Assembly (NCBI RefSeq): GCF_012911605.1
Contig: NZ_JAAMPT010000206.1
Span: forward strand, 160,496 to 224,495
DNA from: Flavobacterium solisilvae
Lineage (GTDB): Bacteria; Bacteroidota; Bacteroidia; Flavobacteriales; Flavobacteriaceae
DNA length: 64,000 nt
Reading direction: 5' to 3'
The notes under the pieces were generated by a model. It was not told where the DNA came from, ran no database searches, and was given only the letters and a program-made list of their open reading frames with translations. The translations under genes and the position numbers were made by a program. Shown one piece after another: positions 9,514 through 17,612 of the stretch. Positions within the stretch are counted from its first letter, which is position 1. Each line of letters starts with the position of its first letter.

Positions 9514-9530
9514 TAAACCTGACAGGTTTA
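9514..9530. repeat. Palindromic repeat TAAACCTG-A-CAGGTTTA
   Basis: Perfect 8-base arms around one base, in the convergent gap between the HNH nuclease and recQ. Similar AACCTGACAGGTT palindromes are dispersed in Flavobacteriia genomes (recollection, not checked). It lacks a T tract, so I do not call it a terminator. Confidence 0.4.
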
Positions 9531-9550
9531 GCAACGAAAAAAACTTCATA

Positions 9551-9583
9551 AAAAAACGGCTACTCACAAGTGAGCAACCGTTT
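9551..9583 (-). terminator. Terminator at the 3' end of recQ
   Basis: Reading the minus strand: AAACGG...CTCAC, a two-base loop, GTGAG...CCGTTT, then TTT. The imperfect hairpin has a small internal mismatch and ends in a T run, 25 bases beyond the recQ stop. It could also stop plus-strand transcription from the HNH gene. Confidence 0.65.
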
Positions 9584-9608
9584 ATTATTTTACAAATGCA
9601 CTTTATTT

Positions 9609-11807
9609 TTAATTCGCCACTTCGCTAATGAATTTTATACGCATTAATCGAAGTTCTTCAATGTCATAATCGCCATCAAATTCTTTTAAAGCATCTTCTA
9701 TTTTATCGGTTTCCGATTCCATGAAGTATTCGTGAATTTCTTCTTGTTGGTCTTCATCAAGGATTTCGTTTATCCAATATTTGATATTCAACTTTGTTCC
9801 TGAATACACTATTTGCTCCATTTCTTTCAACAAAGCATCCATCGTCATTCCTTTAGCTTTTGCAATGTCTTCTAAAGAAAGCTTTCTATCAATATTTTGA
9901 ATGATGTATAATTTATTAGCCGAGTTTGCTCCAGTAGATTTAACTACTAAATCATCTGGTCGGATAATATCATTATCTTCAACATATCGCGCAATAAGTT
10001 CTACAAACTCTTTTCCATATTTCTTGGCTTTTCCTTCACCAACGCCATGAACATTACTTAGCTCATCGATAGTAATTGGGTATTTCAAAGCCATATCTTC
10101 TAAAGATGGATCTTGAAACACTACAAACGGCGGAACACCAAGTTTCTTCGCTACTTTTTTACGTAAATCACGCAACATTACCATCAAAGCCTCATCAGCA
10201 GTTCCCGATGATTTTGCAGCTGTAACAATAGCATCGTCTTCGGCTTCATTATACTCATGATCTTCCGACATCATAAAAGACGTTGGATTTTTAATAAAAT
10301 CATGACCTTTATCAGATACTTTCAGAATTCCGTAAGTTTCGATGTCTTTTGTTAAAAGTCCATCCACCAATACTTGACGGATTAAAGCCATCCAGTATTT
10401 CTCTTCTTTATCTTTTCCGCAGCCAAAGAAACTTTGAGTATCGGTTCTATGTGCTTTTATAGTTGCATTTACTCTACCAATTAAAGTATAGATAATTTCC
10501 TTTGACTTGTATAAATGTTTGGTATCGCGAACAACTTCCAATAATTTTTTAACGTTATCTTGAGCTTCGACTTTGACTTTTGGATTACGAACGTTATCGT
10601 CCATGTCTGCACCTTCGCCCGTTTCGCTATCAAATTCTTCACCAAAATAGTGTAATAAGAATTTACGTCTCGACATTGAAGTTTCAGCATAAGCTACTAC
10701 TTCTTGAAGCAAGGCGTATCCAATTTCTTGCTCGGCAACAGGTTTCCCTGACATAAACTTTTCTAACTTTTCTACATCTTTATATGAATAGTAAGCTAAA
10801 CAATGTCCTTCGCCTCCATCGCGACCAGCACGACCTGTTTCTTGATAGTAACTTTCTAATGATTTTGGAATATCATGATGAATTACAAAACGAACATCGG
10901 GTTTGTCAATTCCCATTCCAAAAGCGATAGTTGCTACAACAACTTCTACATCTTCCATCAAGAACATATCTTGATGCTTCGCACGGGTTTTAGCATCCAA
11001 TCCCGCATGATAAGGAACGGCAGAAATTCCGTTAACTTGAAGTACTTCGGCAATTTCTTCTACTTTTTTTCTACTTAAACAATAGATAATTCCCGATTTT
11101 CCTTTGTTTTGTTTGATAAATCGAATAATATCCGATTCTATATTTTTTGTTTTTGTACGTATTTCATAAAACAAATTCGGACGGTTGAACGATGCTTTAA
11201 ACGTTTTAGCATCCGACATGTCTAAATTTTTCAAAATATCTTCTTGTACTTTTGGCGTAGCCGTAGCAGTCAATCCAATAACCGGAATATTGGAACCTAA
11301 TTGTTTAATGATGTAGCGAAGATTTCGATATTCTGGTCTAAAATCGTGTCCCCATTCTGAGATACAGTGTGCTTCATCAATAGCAACAAAAGAAACGGGA
11401 ACGCTTTTAAGAAATTCTACATATTCTTCTTTTGTTAACGATTCAGGAGCAACATAAAGAAGTTTCGTTATTCCTGATACAATATCTTTCTTAACCTGAT
11501 TGATTTCGGTTTTAGTCAACGAAGAATTTAAAACGTGAGCAATTCCATTTTCTGAAGATAAACTTCTAATAGCATCAACTTGGTTTTTCATCAAAGCTAT
11601 TAAAGGCGAAACAACAATGGCTGTTCCTTCTTTGATTAATGCTGGTAATTGGTAACAAAGTGATTTTCCTCCGCCTGTTGGCATTATTACAAAAGTATTC
11701 TCATTACTGATGATACTTTTAATAACGTTTTCTTGTAACCCTTTAAATTGGGAGAAACCAAAATACTTTTTTAATTCTTTATGTATGTCAATTTCGTTTG
11801 AATTCAT
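9609..11807 (-). CDS. recQ: ATP-dependent DNA helicase RecQ
   Basis: A 732-residue superfamily 2 helicase. Walker A TGGGKS is at residues 44-49, and DEAH at 144-147 is followed by the RecQ aromatic-rich loop with EWGHDFRPEY. The second helicase lobe holds the arginine-finger region QETGRAGRDG. An RQC winged-helix region and an HRDC-type domain (PPFVVFQDPSLEDMA, around residue 560) follow, then a further ~100-residue C-terminal extension. RecQ unwinds recombination and replication intermediates in the cytoplasm. An oddity is that the segment which in E. coli RecQ carries four zinc-binding Cys (starting CRRxxLLxYFGE) here reads SRRKFLLHYFGE and continues to RNPKVK without any Cys. It is divergent from kdsD. 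Confidence 0.95.
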   Translation of the reverse strand: MNSNEIDIHKELKKYFGFSQFKGLQENVIKSIISNENTFVIMPTGGGKSLCYQLPALIKEGTAIVVSPLIALMKNQVDAIRSLSSENGIAHVLNSSLTKTEINQVKKDIVSGITKLLYVAPESLTKEEYVEFLKSVPVSFVAIDEAHCISEWGHDFRPEYRNLRYIIKQLGSNIPVIGLTATATPKVQEDILKNLDMSDAKTFKASFNRPNLFYEIRTKTKNIESDIIRFIKQNKGKSGIIYCLSRKKVEEIAEVLQVNGISAVPYHAGLDAKTRAKHQDMFLMEDVEVVVATIAFGMGIDKPDVRFVIHHDIPKSLESYYQETGRAGRDGGEGHCLAYYSYKDVEKLEKFMSGKPVAEQEIGYALLQEVVAYAETSMSRRKFLLHYFGEEFDSETGEGADMDDNVRNPKVKVEAQDNVKKLLEVVRDTKHLYKSKEIIYTLIGRVNATIKAHRTDTQSFFGCGKDKEEKYWMALIRQVLVDGLLTKDIETYGILKVSDKGHDFIKNPTSFMMSEDHEYNEAEDDAIVTAAKSSGTADEALMVMLRDLRKKVAKKLGVPPFVVFQDPSLEDMALKYPITIDELSNVHGVGEGKAKKYGKEFVELIARYVEDNDIIRPDDLVVKSTGANSANKLYIIQNIDRKLSLEDIAKAKGMTMDALLKEMEQIVYSGTKLNIKYWINEILDEDQQEEIHEYFMESETDKIEDALKEFDGDYDIEELRLMRIKFISEVAN

Positions 11808-11830
11808 TCTTAGTTAATGGTATTTTTACA

Positions 11831-11838
11831 TAAATTTG
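11831..11838 (+). promoter_or_regulatory. Possible -7 element (TAAATTTG) for kdsD-tatC
   Basis: Matches TAnnTTTG in the recQ/kdsD divergent gap, 57 bases before the kdsD start. No convincing -33 TTG is present at the usual distance. Confidence 0.35.
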
Positions 11839-11894
11839 CACAACATAAAGATACAACTTTCTTTTAAACACACAAATTTTATACAATTTCTATT

Positions 11895-12860
11895 TTGATC
11901 ACTACAGAAAATATTTTAGCATCAGCAAAAAAAACAGTTCTAGCTGAAAGCGAAGCAATTAGTAATTTAGTCAATTACCTTGATGACAATTTTGTAAAAT
12001 CAGTTGAAACTATTTTTTCTTCAAAAGGTCGTTTAGTCGTTACTGGAATTGGTAAAAGCGCCATTATTGCACAAAAAATTGTAGCTACTTTAAACTCAAC
12101 CGGAACACCTTCTCTATTCCTTCATGCGTCAGAAGCTATTCATGGCGATCTTGGAATGGTACAACCTGATGATGTGGTTATTTGCATTTCAAAAAGTGGG
12201 AATAGTCCTGAAATTAAAGTTTTGGTTCCGCTATTAAAACGTTTCAATAATAAATTAATCGCTATCACTGGAAACATTACTTCATTTTTAGGCAAAGAAG
12301 CTGATTACACTTTAAATACTTATGTAGAAAAAGAAGCTTGTCCAAACAATTTAGCGCCAACCAATAGTACTACAGCTCAGTTGGTTATTGGCGATGCGAT
12401 TGCCGTTTGCTTGATGGAAATGCGAAATTTTTCTGCCGAAGATTTTGCCAAATATCATCCTGGCGGAGCTTTGGGTAAAAAATTATTACTTCGTGTTGGC
12501 GAAATGCTCGACACCACTCACAAACCTGTTGTTGCTCCAAATTCAAGTATCAAAACGGTAATTGTAGAAATATCTGAAAAAAGACTTGGTGTAACCGCAG
12601 TAGTTGAAGACGAAAAAGTTATCGGAATTATTACCGATGGCGACATCCGAAGAATGCTAAACAAAACCGAAACTATTGCAGGATTAACCGCCAAAGAAAT
12701 CATGACGGTTAACCCAAAAACCATAAAATCTACCGATTTGGTTAGCGATGCTCTAAATATTCTAGAAGACTTTTCGATTACACAATTGGTTGTTGTTGAT
12801 GGAAATGAATATAAAGGCGTGCTTCATTTGCATGATATTTTAAAAGAAGGTATCGTATAA
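11895..12860 (+). CDS. kdsD: Arabinose-5-phosphate isomerase (KpsF/GutQ family)
   Basis: A 321-residue protein: an N-terminal SIS sugar-isomerase domain (VVTGIGKSAIIAQKIVATL and ICISKSGNSPEI in the first ~120 residues), then two CBS domains (about 205-320, including GVTAVVEDEKVIGIITDGDIRR). The family interconverts ribulose-5-phosphate and arabinose-5-phosphate, the first step toward Kdo for the LPS inner core. The frame opens with TTG at 11895; no ATG lies between the upstream stop region and the conserved N-terminus, so TTG is the likely start. tatC overlaps its stop by one base (TAATG), suggesting translational coupling. Neighbouring lptB also fits envelope biogenesis. Confidence 0.9.
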   Translation: MITTENILASAKKTVLAESEAISNLVNYLDDNFVKSVETIFSSKGRLVVTGIGKSAIIAQKIVATLNSTGTPSLFLHASEAIHGDLGMVQPDDVVICISKSGNSPEIKVLVPLLKRFNNKLIAITGNITSFLGKEADYTLNTYVEKEACPNNLAPTNSTTAQLVIGDAIAVCLMEMRNFSAEDFAKYHPGGALGKKLLLRVGEMLDTTHKPVVAPNSSIKTVIVEISEKRLGVTAVVEDEKVIGIITDGDIRRMLNKTETIAGLTAKEIMTVNPKTIKSTDLVSDALNILEDFSITQLVVVDGNEYKGVLHLHDILKEGIV

Positions 12861-13672
12861 TGGCAAAAAAGAATAAAAACGAAATGTCCTTTTTGGATCA
12901 TCTGGAAGATTTAAGATGGCTATTAGTTAGAAGTTCGGCTGTAATTGTAATTATGGCAATTGTAACTTATGCTTTTAGCGATTTTATTTTTGATGATATC
13001 ATTTTTGGACCAACGCATACTGATTTTATTACCTATCGCTTTTTTTGCGATTTAGCTCAATCACTTGGAGTTACTGGAGATATTTGTGTAAATGATTTAC
13101 CTTTTACCATCCAAAACACTTCCATGGAAGGACAAATTAATGTTTTCATTTGGACGTGTATAACTGCAGGATTTATTCTCGCGTTTCCTTATATATTGTA
13201 TGAATTATGGAAATTCATCAGTCCAGCATTGTATGAAAAAGAGAAAAAAGGTGCCATCGGTTTTATAGTAATGTCATCTGTGTTGTTTTTTCTTGGTGTG
13301 CTTTTTGGGTATTTTGTCATCGTGCCGCTTTCCATCAACTTTGTCGCAACATTTTCAGTAAGTAGCGTGGTAAAAAACGAATTCAATTTAGATTCCTATA
13401 TAGGTATGATAAAAACATCGGTTATTGCAGCAGGATTGTTTTTTGAGTTACCTATTATCATTTACTTTTTAACCAAATTAGGATTAGTAACCCCAAATTT
13501 CCTTAGAAAATATAGAAAATATGCCATTGTAATTGTGCTAATTGTTGCAGCAATCGTTACACCACCAGATGTGGTAAGCCAAATTACAGTTGCTATTCCA
13601 ATGCTTATTATTTATGAGTTAAGTATATTTTTATCGGTATTTGTAGAAAAAAAGAGATTAAAAAATGGCTGA
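12860..13672 (+). CDS. tatC: Sec-independent protein translocase TatC
   Basis: A 270-residue integral membrane protein. It opens with the TatC signature region (MSFLDHLEDLRWLLVRSS), which places conserved Glu and Arg in the first cytoplasmic segment, and has about six hydrophobic segments. TatC is the receptor for twin-arginine signal peptides in the inner membrane. An insertion between the first two membrane segments, of about 60 residues and containing two Cys, is longer than in E. coli TatC. The gene is coupled to kdsD by a one-base overlap and to the next gene by an 8-base overlap. No tatA gene is visible in the window. Confidence 0.95.
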   Translation: MAKKNKNEMSFLDHLEDLRWLLVRSSAVIVIMAIVTYAFSDFIFDDIIFGPTHTDFITYRFFCDLAQSLGVTGDICVNDLPFTIQNTSMEGQINVFIWTCITAGFILAFPYILYELWKFISPALYEKEKKGAIGFIVMSSVLFFLGVLFGYFVIVPLSINFVATFSVSSVVKNEFNLDSYIGMIKTSVIAAGLFFELPIIIYFLTKLGLVTPNFLRKYRKYAIVIVLIVAAIVTPPDVVSQITVAIPMLIIYELSIFLSVFVEKKRLKNG

Positions 13673-14012
13673 TTTAGTACAAGAATTTAACGATTATCGT
13701 TCAAAAATGAACGAAAAATTATTGGCAGATAACAATTTAGTTATCAAAAGAATTTTCAATTTAGATACTAATGCTTATGCCGAAGGCGCATTGGATGTAA
13801 AAACTAAAGAACTTCTCGGATTAGTAGCTTCTGCAGTTTTACGATGTGATGATTGCATCAAATATCATTTGGAAACCAGCTATAAACATGGCGTAACCAA
13901 AGAAGAAATGATGGAAAGTATGGGAATTGCTACCTTAGTTGGCGGAACGATTGTCATTCCTCATTTACGTCGAGCTTATGAGTTTTGGGAAGCATTGGAA
14001 GAAAATAAATAA
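13665..14012 (+). CDS. Carboxymuconolactone decarboxylase-family (AhpD-like) protein
   Basis: A 115-residue all-helical protein with the AhpD-type redox motif Cys61-Asp-Asp-Cys64 and His68. It is followed by the conserved Gly-Val-x-x-Glu-Glu helix and the GGTIVIP segment. AhpD-like proteins are thiol peroxidases or reductants and act as oligomers; the true decarboxylases lack the CxxC pair, so a redox role is more likely. It overlaps tatC by 8 bases and so belongs to the same transcript. The physiological substrate is unknown. Confidence 0.85.
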   Translation: MADLVQEFNDYRSKMNEKLLADNNLVIKRIFNLDTNAYAEGALDVKTKELLGLVASAVLRCDDCIKYHLETSYKHGVTKEEMMESMGIATLVGGTIVIPHLRRAYEFWEALEENK

Positions 14013-14027
14013 TTGTTAAAGGGTTGA

Positions 14028-14055
14028 TTTGGTGATTAGTTTATTTGTTACTTTG
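14028..14055 (+). promoter_or_regulatory. Candidate promoter for lptB
   Basis: A TTTG at 14028-14031 is followed after 17 bases by TACTTTG at 14049-14055 (one base short of the TAnnTTTG consensus). The -7 box is 38 bases before the lptB ATG. Confidence 0.45.
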
Positions 14056-14093
14056 CCTAAAATCTAACTTTCTAAAAATCGGAACATCAAGAT

Positions 14094-14834
14094 ATGAAAT
14101 TAAGAGCTGAAAATTTAATCAAAACCTATAAAAAACGAACGGTTGTAAAAGGAATTTCGGTGGAAGTAAATCAAGGAGAAATCGTTGGGTTGCTTGGTCC
14201 AAACGGTGCCGGAAAAACCACTTCGTTCTACATGATTGTAGGTTTAGTAAAACCAAATTCGGGAAATATTTATCTTGACGATAAGAACATTACCGATTTT
14301 CCAATGTACAAACGTGCGCAACATGGAATTGGTTATTTAGCTCAAGAAGCTTCGGTTTTTAGAAAACTAAGCATTGAAGATAACATCCTGAGTGTTTTGC
14401 AGTTAACCAACCTTTCTAAAGCCGAACAAGAAGCAAAAATGGAAAGTTTGATTGACGAATTTAGTTTACAACATATCAGAACCAATCGTGGTGATTTACT
14501 TTCGGGTGGTGAACGTCGTAGAACCGAAATTGCTCGTGCCTTGGCAACCGATCCTAAGTTTATTCTTTTGGACGAGCCATTTGCAGGCGTTGATCCTGTT
14601 GCCGTAGAAGACATTCAGCGAATTGTAGCGCAATTAAAAAATAAAAACATCGGGATTTTAATTACCGATCACAACGTTCAAGAAACTTTAGCAATTACCG
14701 ATAAAACCTACTTAATGTTTGAAGGCGGAATTCTAAAAGCCGGAATCCCAGAAGAATTGGTAGAAGACGAAATGGTTCGAAAAGTATATTTAGGTCAGAA
14801 TTTCGAACTTCGTAAAAAGAAATTGGAGTTTTAA
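14094..14834 (+). CDS. lptB: LPS export ABC transporter ATP-binding protein LptB
   Basis: A 246-residue ATPase. Walker A GPNGAGKTT is at residues 35-43, there is a Q-loop in YLAQE, the signature is LSGGERRR, and Walker B FILLDEPFAGVDP is followed by the H-loop in ITDHNVQE. The FAGVDP sequence and the length are typical of LptB, which powers LptFG to extract LPS from the inner membrane and push it along the Lpt bridge. lptF/G are not in the window, as is common in Bacteroidota. It sits near kdsD, which fits LPS biogenesis. Confidence 0.93.
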   Translation: MKLRAENLIKTYKKRTVVKGISVEVNQGEIVGLLGPNGAGKTTSFYMIVGLVKPNSGNIYLDDKNITDFPMYKRAQHGIGYLAQEASVFRKLSIEDNILSVLQLTNLSKAEQEAKMESLIDEFSLQHIRTNRGDLLSGGERRRTEIARALATDPKFILLDEPFAGVDPVAVEDIQRIVAQLKNKNIGILITDHNVQETLAITDKTYLMFEGGILKAGIPEELVEDEMVRKVYLGQNFELRKKKLEF

Positions 14835-14869
14835 TTTCAAGAGAATAGATTTTTAGAGATTATTTCAAT

Positions 14870-15103
14870 ATGCAAAATCCATCTAAAGAATCATTAGAAG
14901 AATGGCAAAAAAATCCAAAGTATTGGAAATGTAAAGGTTTGTTCTATTACAACAAAGAAGACAAACGACTGATTGTTGACAAACCTAATCCTAATTATGG
15001 GACAACATTAAACTTTGCCCATAAAAAAGCCTATTTATTTTTGATTGGAATGTTGTGCTTTTTTGGATTTGTTATTATTATGATTACAATGGCTAAAAAA
15101 TAA
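14870..15103 (+). CDS. DUF5808-type small membrane protein
   Basis: A 77-residue protein. The N-terminal ~45 residues contain the DUF5808-like pattern [14 protein letters not shown], then a [12 protein letters not shown] segment. A single C-terminal transmembrane helix (about 52-73) ends in a Lys tail. It is probably an inner-membrane protein with its N-terminal part in the cytoplasm. It follows lptB by 35 bases and precedes the Fic gene by 26 bases on the same strand. Its function is unknown; together with fic it interrupts the otherwise envelope/housekeeping order. Confidence 0.7.
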   Translation: MQNPSKESLEEWQKNPKYWKCKGLFYYNKEDKRLIVDKPNPNYGTTLNFAHKKAYLFLIGMLCFFGFVIIMITMAKK

Positions 15104-15129
15104 AAATTACTTTAAACTTTACATTTGAA

Positions 15130-15687
15130 ATGAAAAACATTGACAAAATAAGTTTAGAAAAAGCCTACAATCTATTTGAAACAGGCAAAATAGATAGTCT
15201 TGAAATTGGAACAACCAAAGGTTTACAACAAATTCATCACCATTTATTTGATGGTTTATATGATTTTGCCGGTCAAATTAGAACATTGAATATTTCAAAA
15301 GGCGGTTTCCGATTTGCAAATTCACTTTATCTGAAAGAAATTTTAGAGAAAATTGAACAAATGCCCGAAAGAAATTTTGAAGAAATCATTTCAAAATATG
15401 TTGAGATGAATATCGCTCATCCATTTATGGAAGGCAACGGAAGGACAATGAGAATTTGGCTAGATTTAATTCTAAAATCAAGATTAAAAAAAGTTATAAA
15501 TTGGCAATTTGTTGGTAAAGAACTTTATCTTCAAGCGATGGAAAGAAGTCCAATTAACGATTTAGAATTAAGAACATTACTCATTGCTAATCTAACAGAC
15601 GAAATTGACAACAGAGAAATTATCTTTAAAGGAATAGAACAATCCTATTACTATGAAGGTTATAAAAAAGAAAACGACGATGAATAA
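15130..15687 (+). CDS. Fic-domain protein adenylyltransferase, class III (auto-inhibited)
   Basis: A 185-residue stand-alone Fic protein. The catalytic loop HPFMEGNGR is at residues 97-105, with His97 as general base. A C-terminal helix carries Ser172-Tyr-Tyr-Tyr-Glu176-Gly, which matches the (S/T)xxxE(G/N) inhibitory motif of class III Fic proteins such as NmFic. There the Glu blocks productive ATP binding until tetramers dissociate. The protein is therefore predicted to AMPylate a cytosolic target only when released. Because the inhibitor is in cis, no antitoxin gene is needed and none is present. It terminates in a hairpin shared with the pssA 3' end. Confidence 0.9.
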   Translation: MKNIDKISLEKAYNLFETGKIDSLEIGTTKGLQQIHHHLFDGLYDFAGQIRTLNISKGGFRFANSLYLKEILEKIEQMPERNFEEIISKYVEMNIAHPFMEGNGRTMRIWLDLILKSRLKKVINWQFVGKELYLQAMERSPINDLELRTLLIANLTDEIDNREIIFKGIEQSYYYEGYKKENDDE

Positions 15688-15716
15688 AAAAAGCTTCCTT
15701 AAACGGAAGCTTTTTT
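15685..15716. terminator. Bidirectional terminator between fic and pssA
   Basis: AAAAAAGCTTCC and GGAAGCTTTTTT flank a six-base loop, with A and T runs on both sides so it can act on both strands. The hairpin contains the fic stop region and the last codons of pssA (stop at 15699). Confidence 0.8.
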
Positions 15717-16427
15717 GTTTACTATATTATTGATTACTGAAAGTAAAACATAAATCAAGATTATCAGTGGAACAGCCACAATTTGAAGAAAAATCAGCAT
15801 CAAAACTGAAATGGCTAAAAAGAAAATCTGCAATTTATATTTAGCAAAACTAAAATTCTTAATCTTTAAAGAAAACAACGGAATTTCAGCGTTCATGACA
15901 TAAGCACTTAAAAAAGTTAGTGCTATCAAAAACCATTTACTATAAGAAAAACCTAAATCAATTTCATTATGAAAATAATCGGCTACTAATGGCAAACTAG
16001 TAAAAAACAACGCATTTGCAGGTGTTGGCAATCCAATAAAACTATCGGATTGTCTTGTATCAATATTAAATTTTGCTAAACGATAACAAGCACCAAGTGT
16101 GATGATAAATCCTAAAAAAGGTAAAACAATATTATGCCATTCTAAAACCAAAAAAACTCTTGAATTCAACAACATTTGATACATCACATAACCTGGAACA
16201 ACTCCACTAGTTACCATATCGGCTAATGAATCCAATTGAACACCAAGCGGACCAGCAACATTGAATTTTCTAGCAAAAAATCCATCAAAAAAATCAAAAA
16301 ATATACCCAAACTAACAAATAAAAAAGCTAATTCAAATTCAGCATTGGAGACAAAAACTAAAGCCACGCAACCACAAAACAAATTAAGCATCGTAAAGAA
16401 ATTGGGAATTAGGGCTTTGATATTCAT
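15699..16427 (-). CDS. pssA: CDP-diacylglycerol-serine O-phosphatidyltransferase
   Basis: A 242-residue polytopic membrane protein of the CDP-alcohol phosphatidyltransferase family. The full signature is visible: Asp45-x2-Asp48-Gly49-x2-Ala52-Arg53-x8-Gly62-x3-Asp66-x3-Asp70. It has several hydrophobic helices and ends in a basic tail. The length and the start (NLFCGC after the first helix) fit phosphatidylserine synthase, the route to phosphatidylethanolamine, the major flavobacterial phospholipid. It is convergent with fic and divergent from the PorV/PorQ-like gene. Confidence 0.88.
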   Translation of the reverse strand: MNIKALIPNFFTMLNLFCGCVALVFVSNAEFELAFLFVSLGIFFDFFDGFFARKFNVAGPLGVQLDSLADMVTSGVVPGYVMYQMLLNSRVFLVLEWHNIVLPFLGFIITLGACYRLAKFNIDTRQSDSFIGLPTPANALFFTSLPLVADYFHNEIDLGFSYSKWFLIALTFLSAYVMNAEIPLFSLKIKNFSFAKYKLQIFFLAISVLMLIFLQIVAVPLIILIYVLLSVINNIVNKKASV

Positions 16428-16511
16428 TGGTTACTTGTATTTATTTTTAAATTTTTACAAATTTAATACAATATGTTAGAGCATTCTACGTTTTATATTA
16501 GAGATTTTTAT

Positions 16512-17606
16512 ATGATATTTGTAAAAAGAAAAATTGCCTTGAAAAAAACACTGCTTTTACCGCTAATTTTATTTAGCATTTTCACTCATGCTCAATCAGT
16601 TAGGAAATATTCTAATGAGTTTATGAACATTGGTGTTGATGCTGCTGCATTAGGAATGTCGAATGCAGTTACGGCTTCAACTGGCGATGTAAATTCGGGT
16701 TATTGGAATCCGGCAGGTTTATTTCGAATTGAAGATAGCGAAGCAGCGTTAATGCATGCCAGTTATTTTGCTAATATTGCCCAATATGATTATGCGGCTT
16801 ACGCCAAAAAAATTGACGACCGAAGTGCTTGGGGAATTTCATTAATTCGTTTTGGAGTTGACGACATTTTAAACACCACCCAATTAATTGATAATCAAGG
16901 AAATATTGATTATAATAGAATTAGTCTTTTTTCTACTGCCGATTATGCCTTGACGTTTTCCTATGCTCGAAAATCGCAACTAAAAGAAATTACCTATGGC
17001 GTAAATGCCAAAGTTATCCGGAGAATTATTGGTGAATTTGCCAATTCTTGGGGTTTTGGAATTGATGCTGGTTTACAATATCAAAAAGACGATTGGCAGT
17101 TTGGTGTTATGGTTCGCGATATTTCTACAACCTACAATGTTTGGGCAATTGACGAAGATAAATTCAACGAAATTAAAGATGCTGTTGTAGGTCAAAATCA
17201 AGAATTACCCGAAGATACCGAAATTACTTTACCCAAAGCGCAACTTGGAATTGCCAAAAAATTTGAATTTCATTACGATTATACCTTATTAGCTGCTGTA
17301 AATTTAAACATGCAATTTGCTAGAACCAACGATATTTTGGCTTCTGATGCGGTAAGTATTGATCCAGCCATTGGGTTTGAATTTGGTTATACTGATTTGG
17401 TTTTTCTTCGTGCTGGCGTTGGAAATTTTCAAAATGTAGAACAAATTGACGGTTCAAAAAAAGTAAATTTTCAACCTAATATTGGTTTAGGATTTAAGTA
17501 CAAAGGCATTCAAGTGGATTATGCCTTAACCGATTTGGGCGATCAAAGTGCTGCTTTGTATTCCAATATATTTTCGGTAAAAGTGGATTTAAGCATTTTC
17601 AGATAA
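16512..17606 (+). CDS. PorV/PorQ-family outer-membrane protein
   Basis: An outer-membrane beta-barrel-like protein with many alternating hydrophobic/aromatic strands. An N-terminal signal peptide ends THAQ. An N-terminal signature follows: NIGVDAAALGMSNAV, then STGDVNSGYWNPAGL. This is the opening of the PorV/PorQ family, FadL-like barrels that serve T9SS by shuttling or anchoring cargo. The frame opens upstream at 16473, but the ATG at 16512 gives a better-shaped signal peptide, so I use it (364 residues). The next gene starts 6 bases later. I cannot tell PorV from other family members by eye. Confidence 0.8.
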   Translation: MIFVKRKIALKKTLLLPLILFSIFTHAQSVRKYSNEFMNIGVDAAALGMSNAVTASTGDVNSGYWNPAGLFRIEDSEAALMHASYFANIAQYDYAAYAKKIDDRSAWGISLIRFGVDDILNTTQLIDNQGNIDYNRISLFSTADYALTFSYARKSQLKEITYGVNAKVIRRIIGEFANSWGFGIDAGLQYQKDDWQFGVMVRDISTTYNVWAIDEDKFNEIKDAVVGQNQELPEDTEITLPKAQLGIAKKFEFHYDYTLLAAVNLNMQFARTNDILASDAVSIDPAIGFEFGYTDLVFLRAGVGNFQNVEQIDGSKKVNFQPNIGLGFKYKGIQVDYALTDLGDQSAALYSNIFSVKVDLSIFR

Positions 17607-17612
17607 AACAAT

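Noticed and set aside
16473..16511. Longer start for the PorV/PorQ-like protein
   Set aside because: The extra 13 residues precede a well-formed signal peptide that begins at the ATG at 16512.
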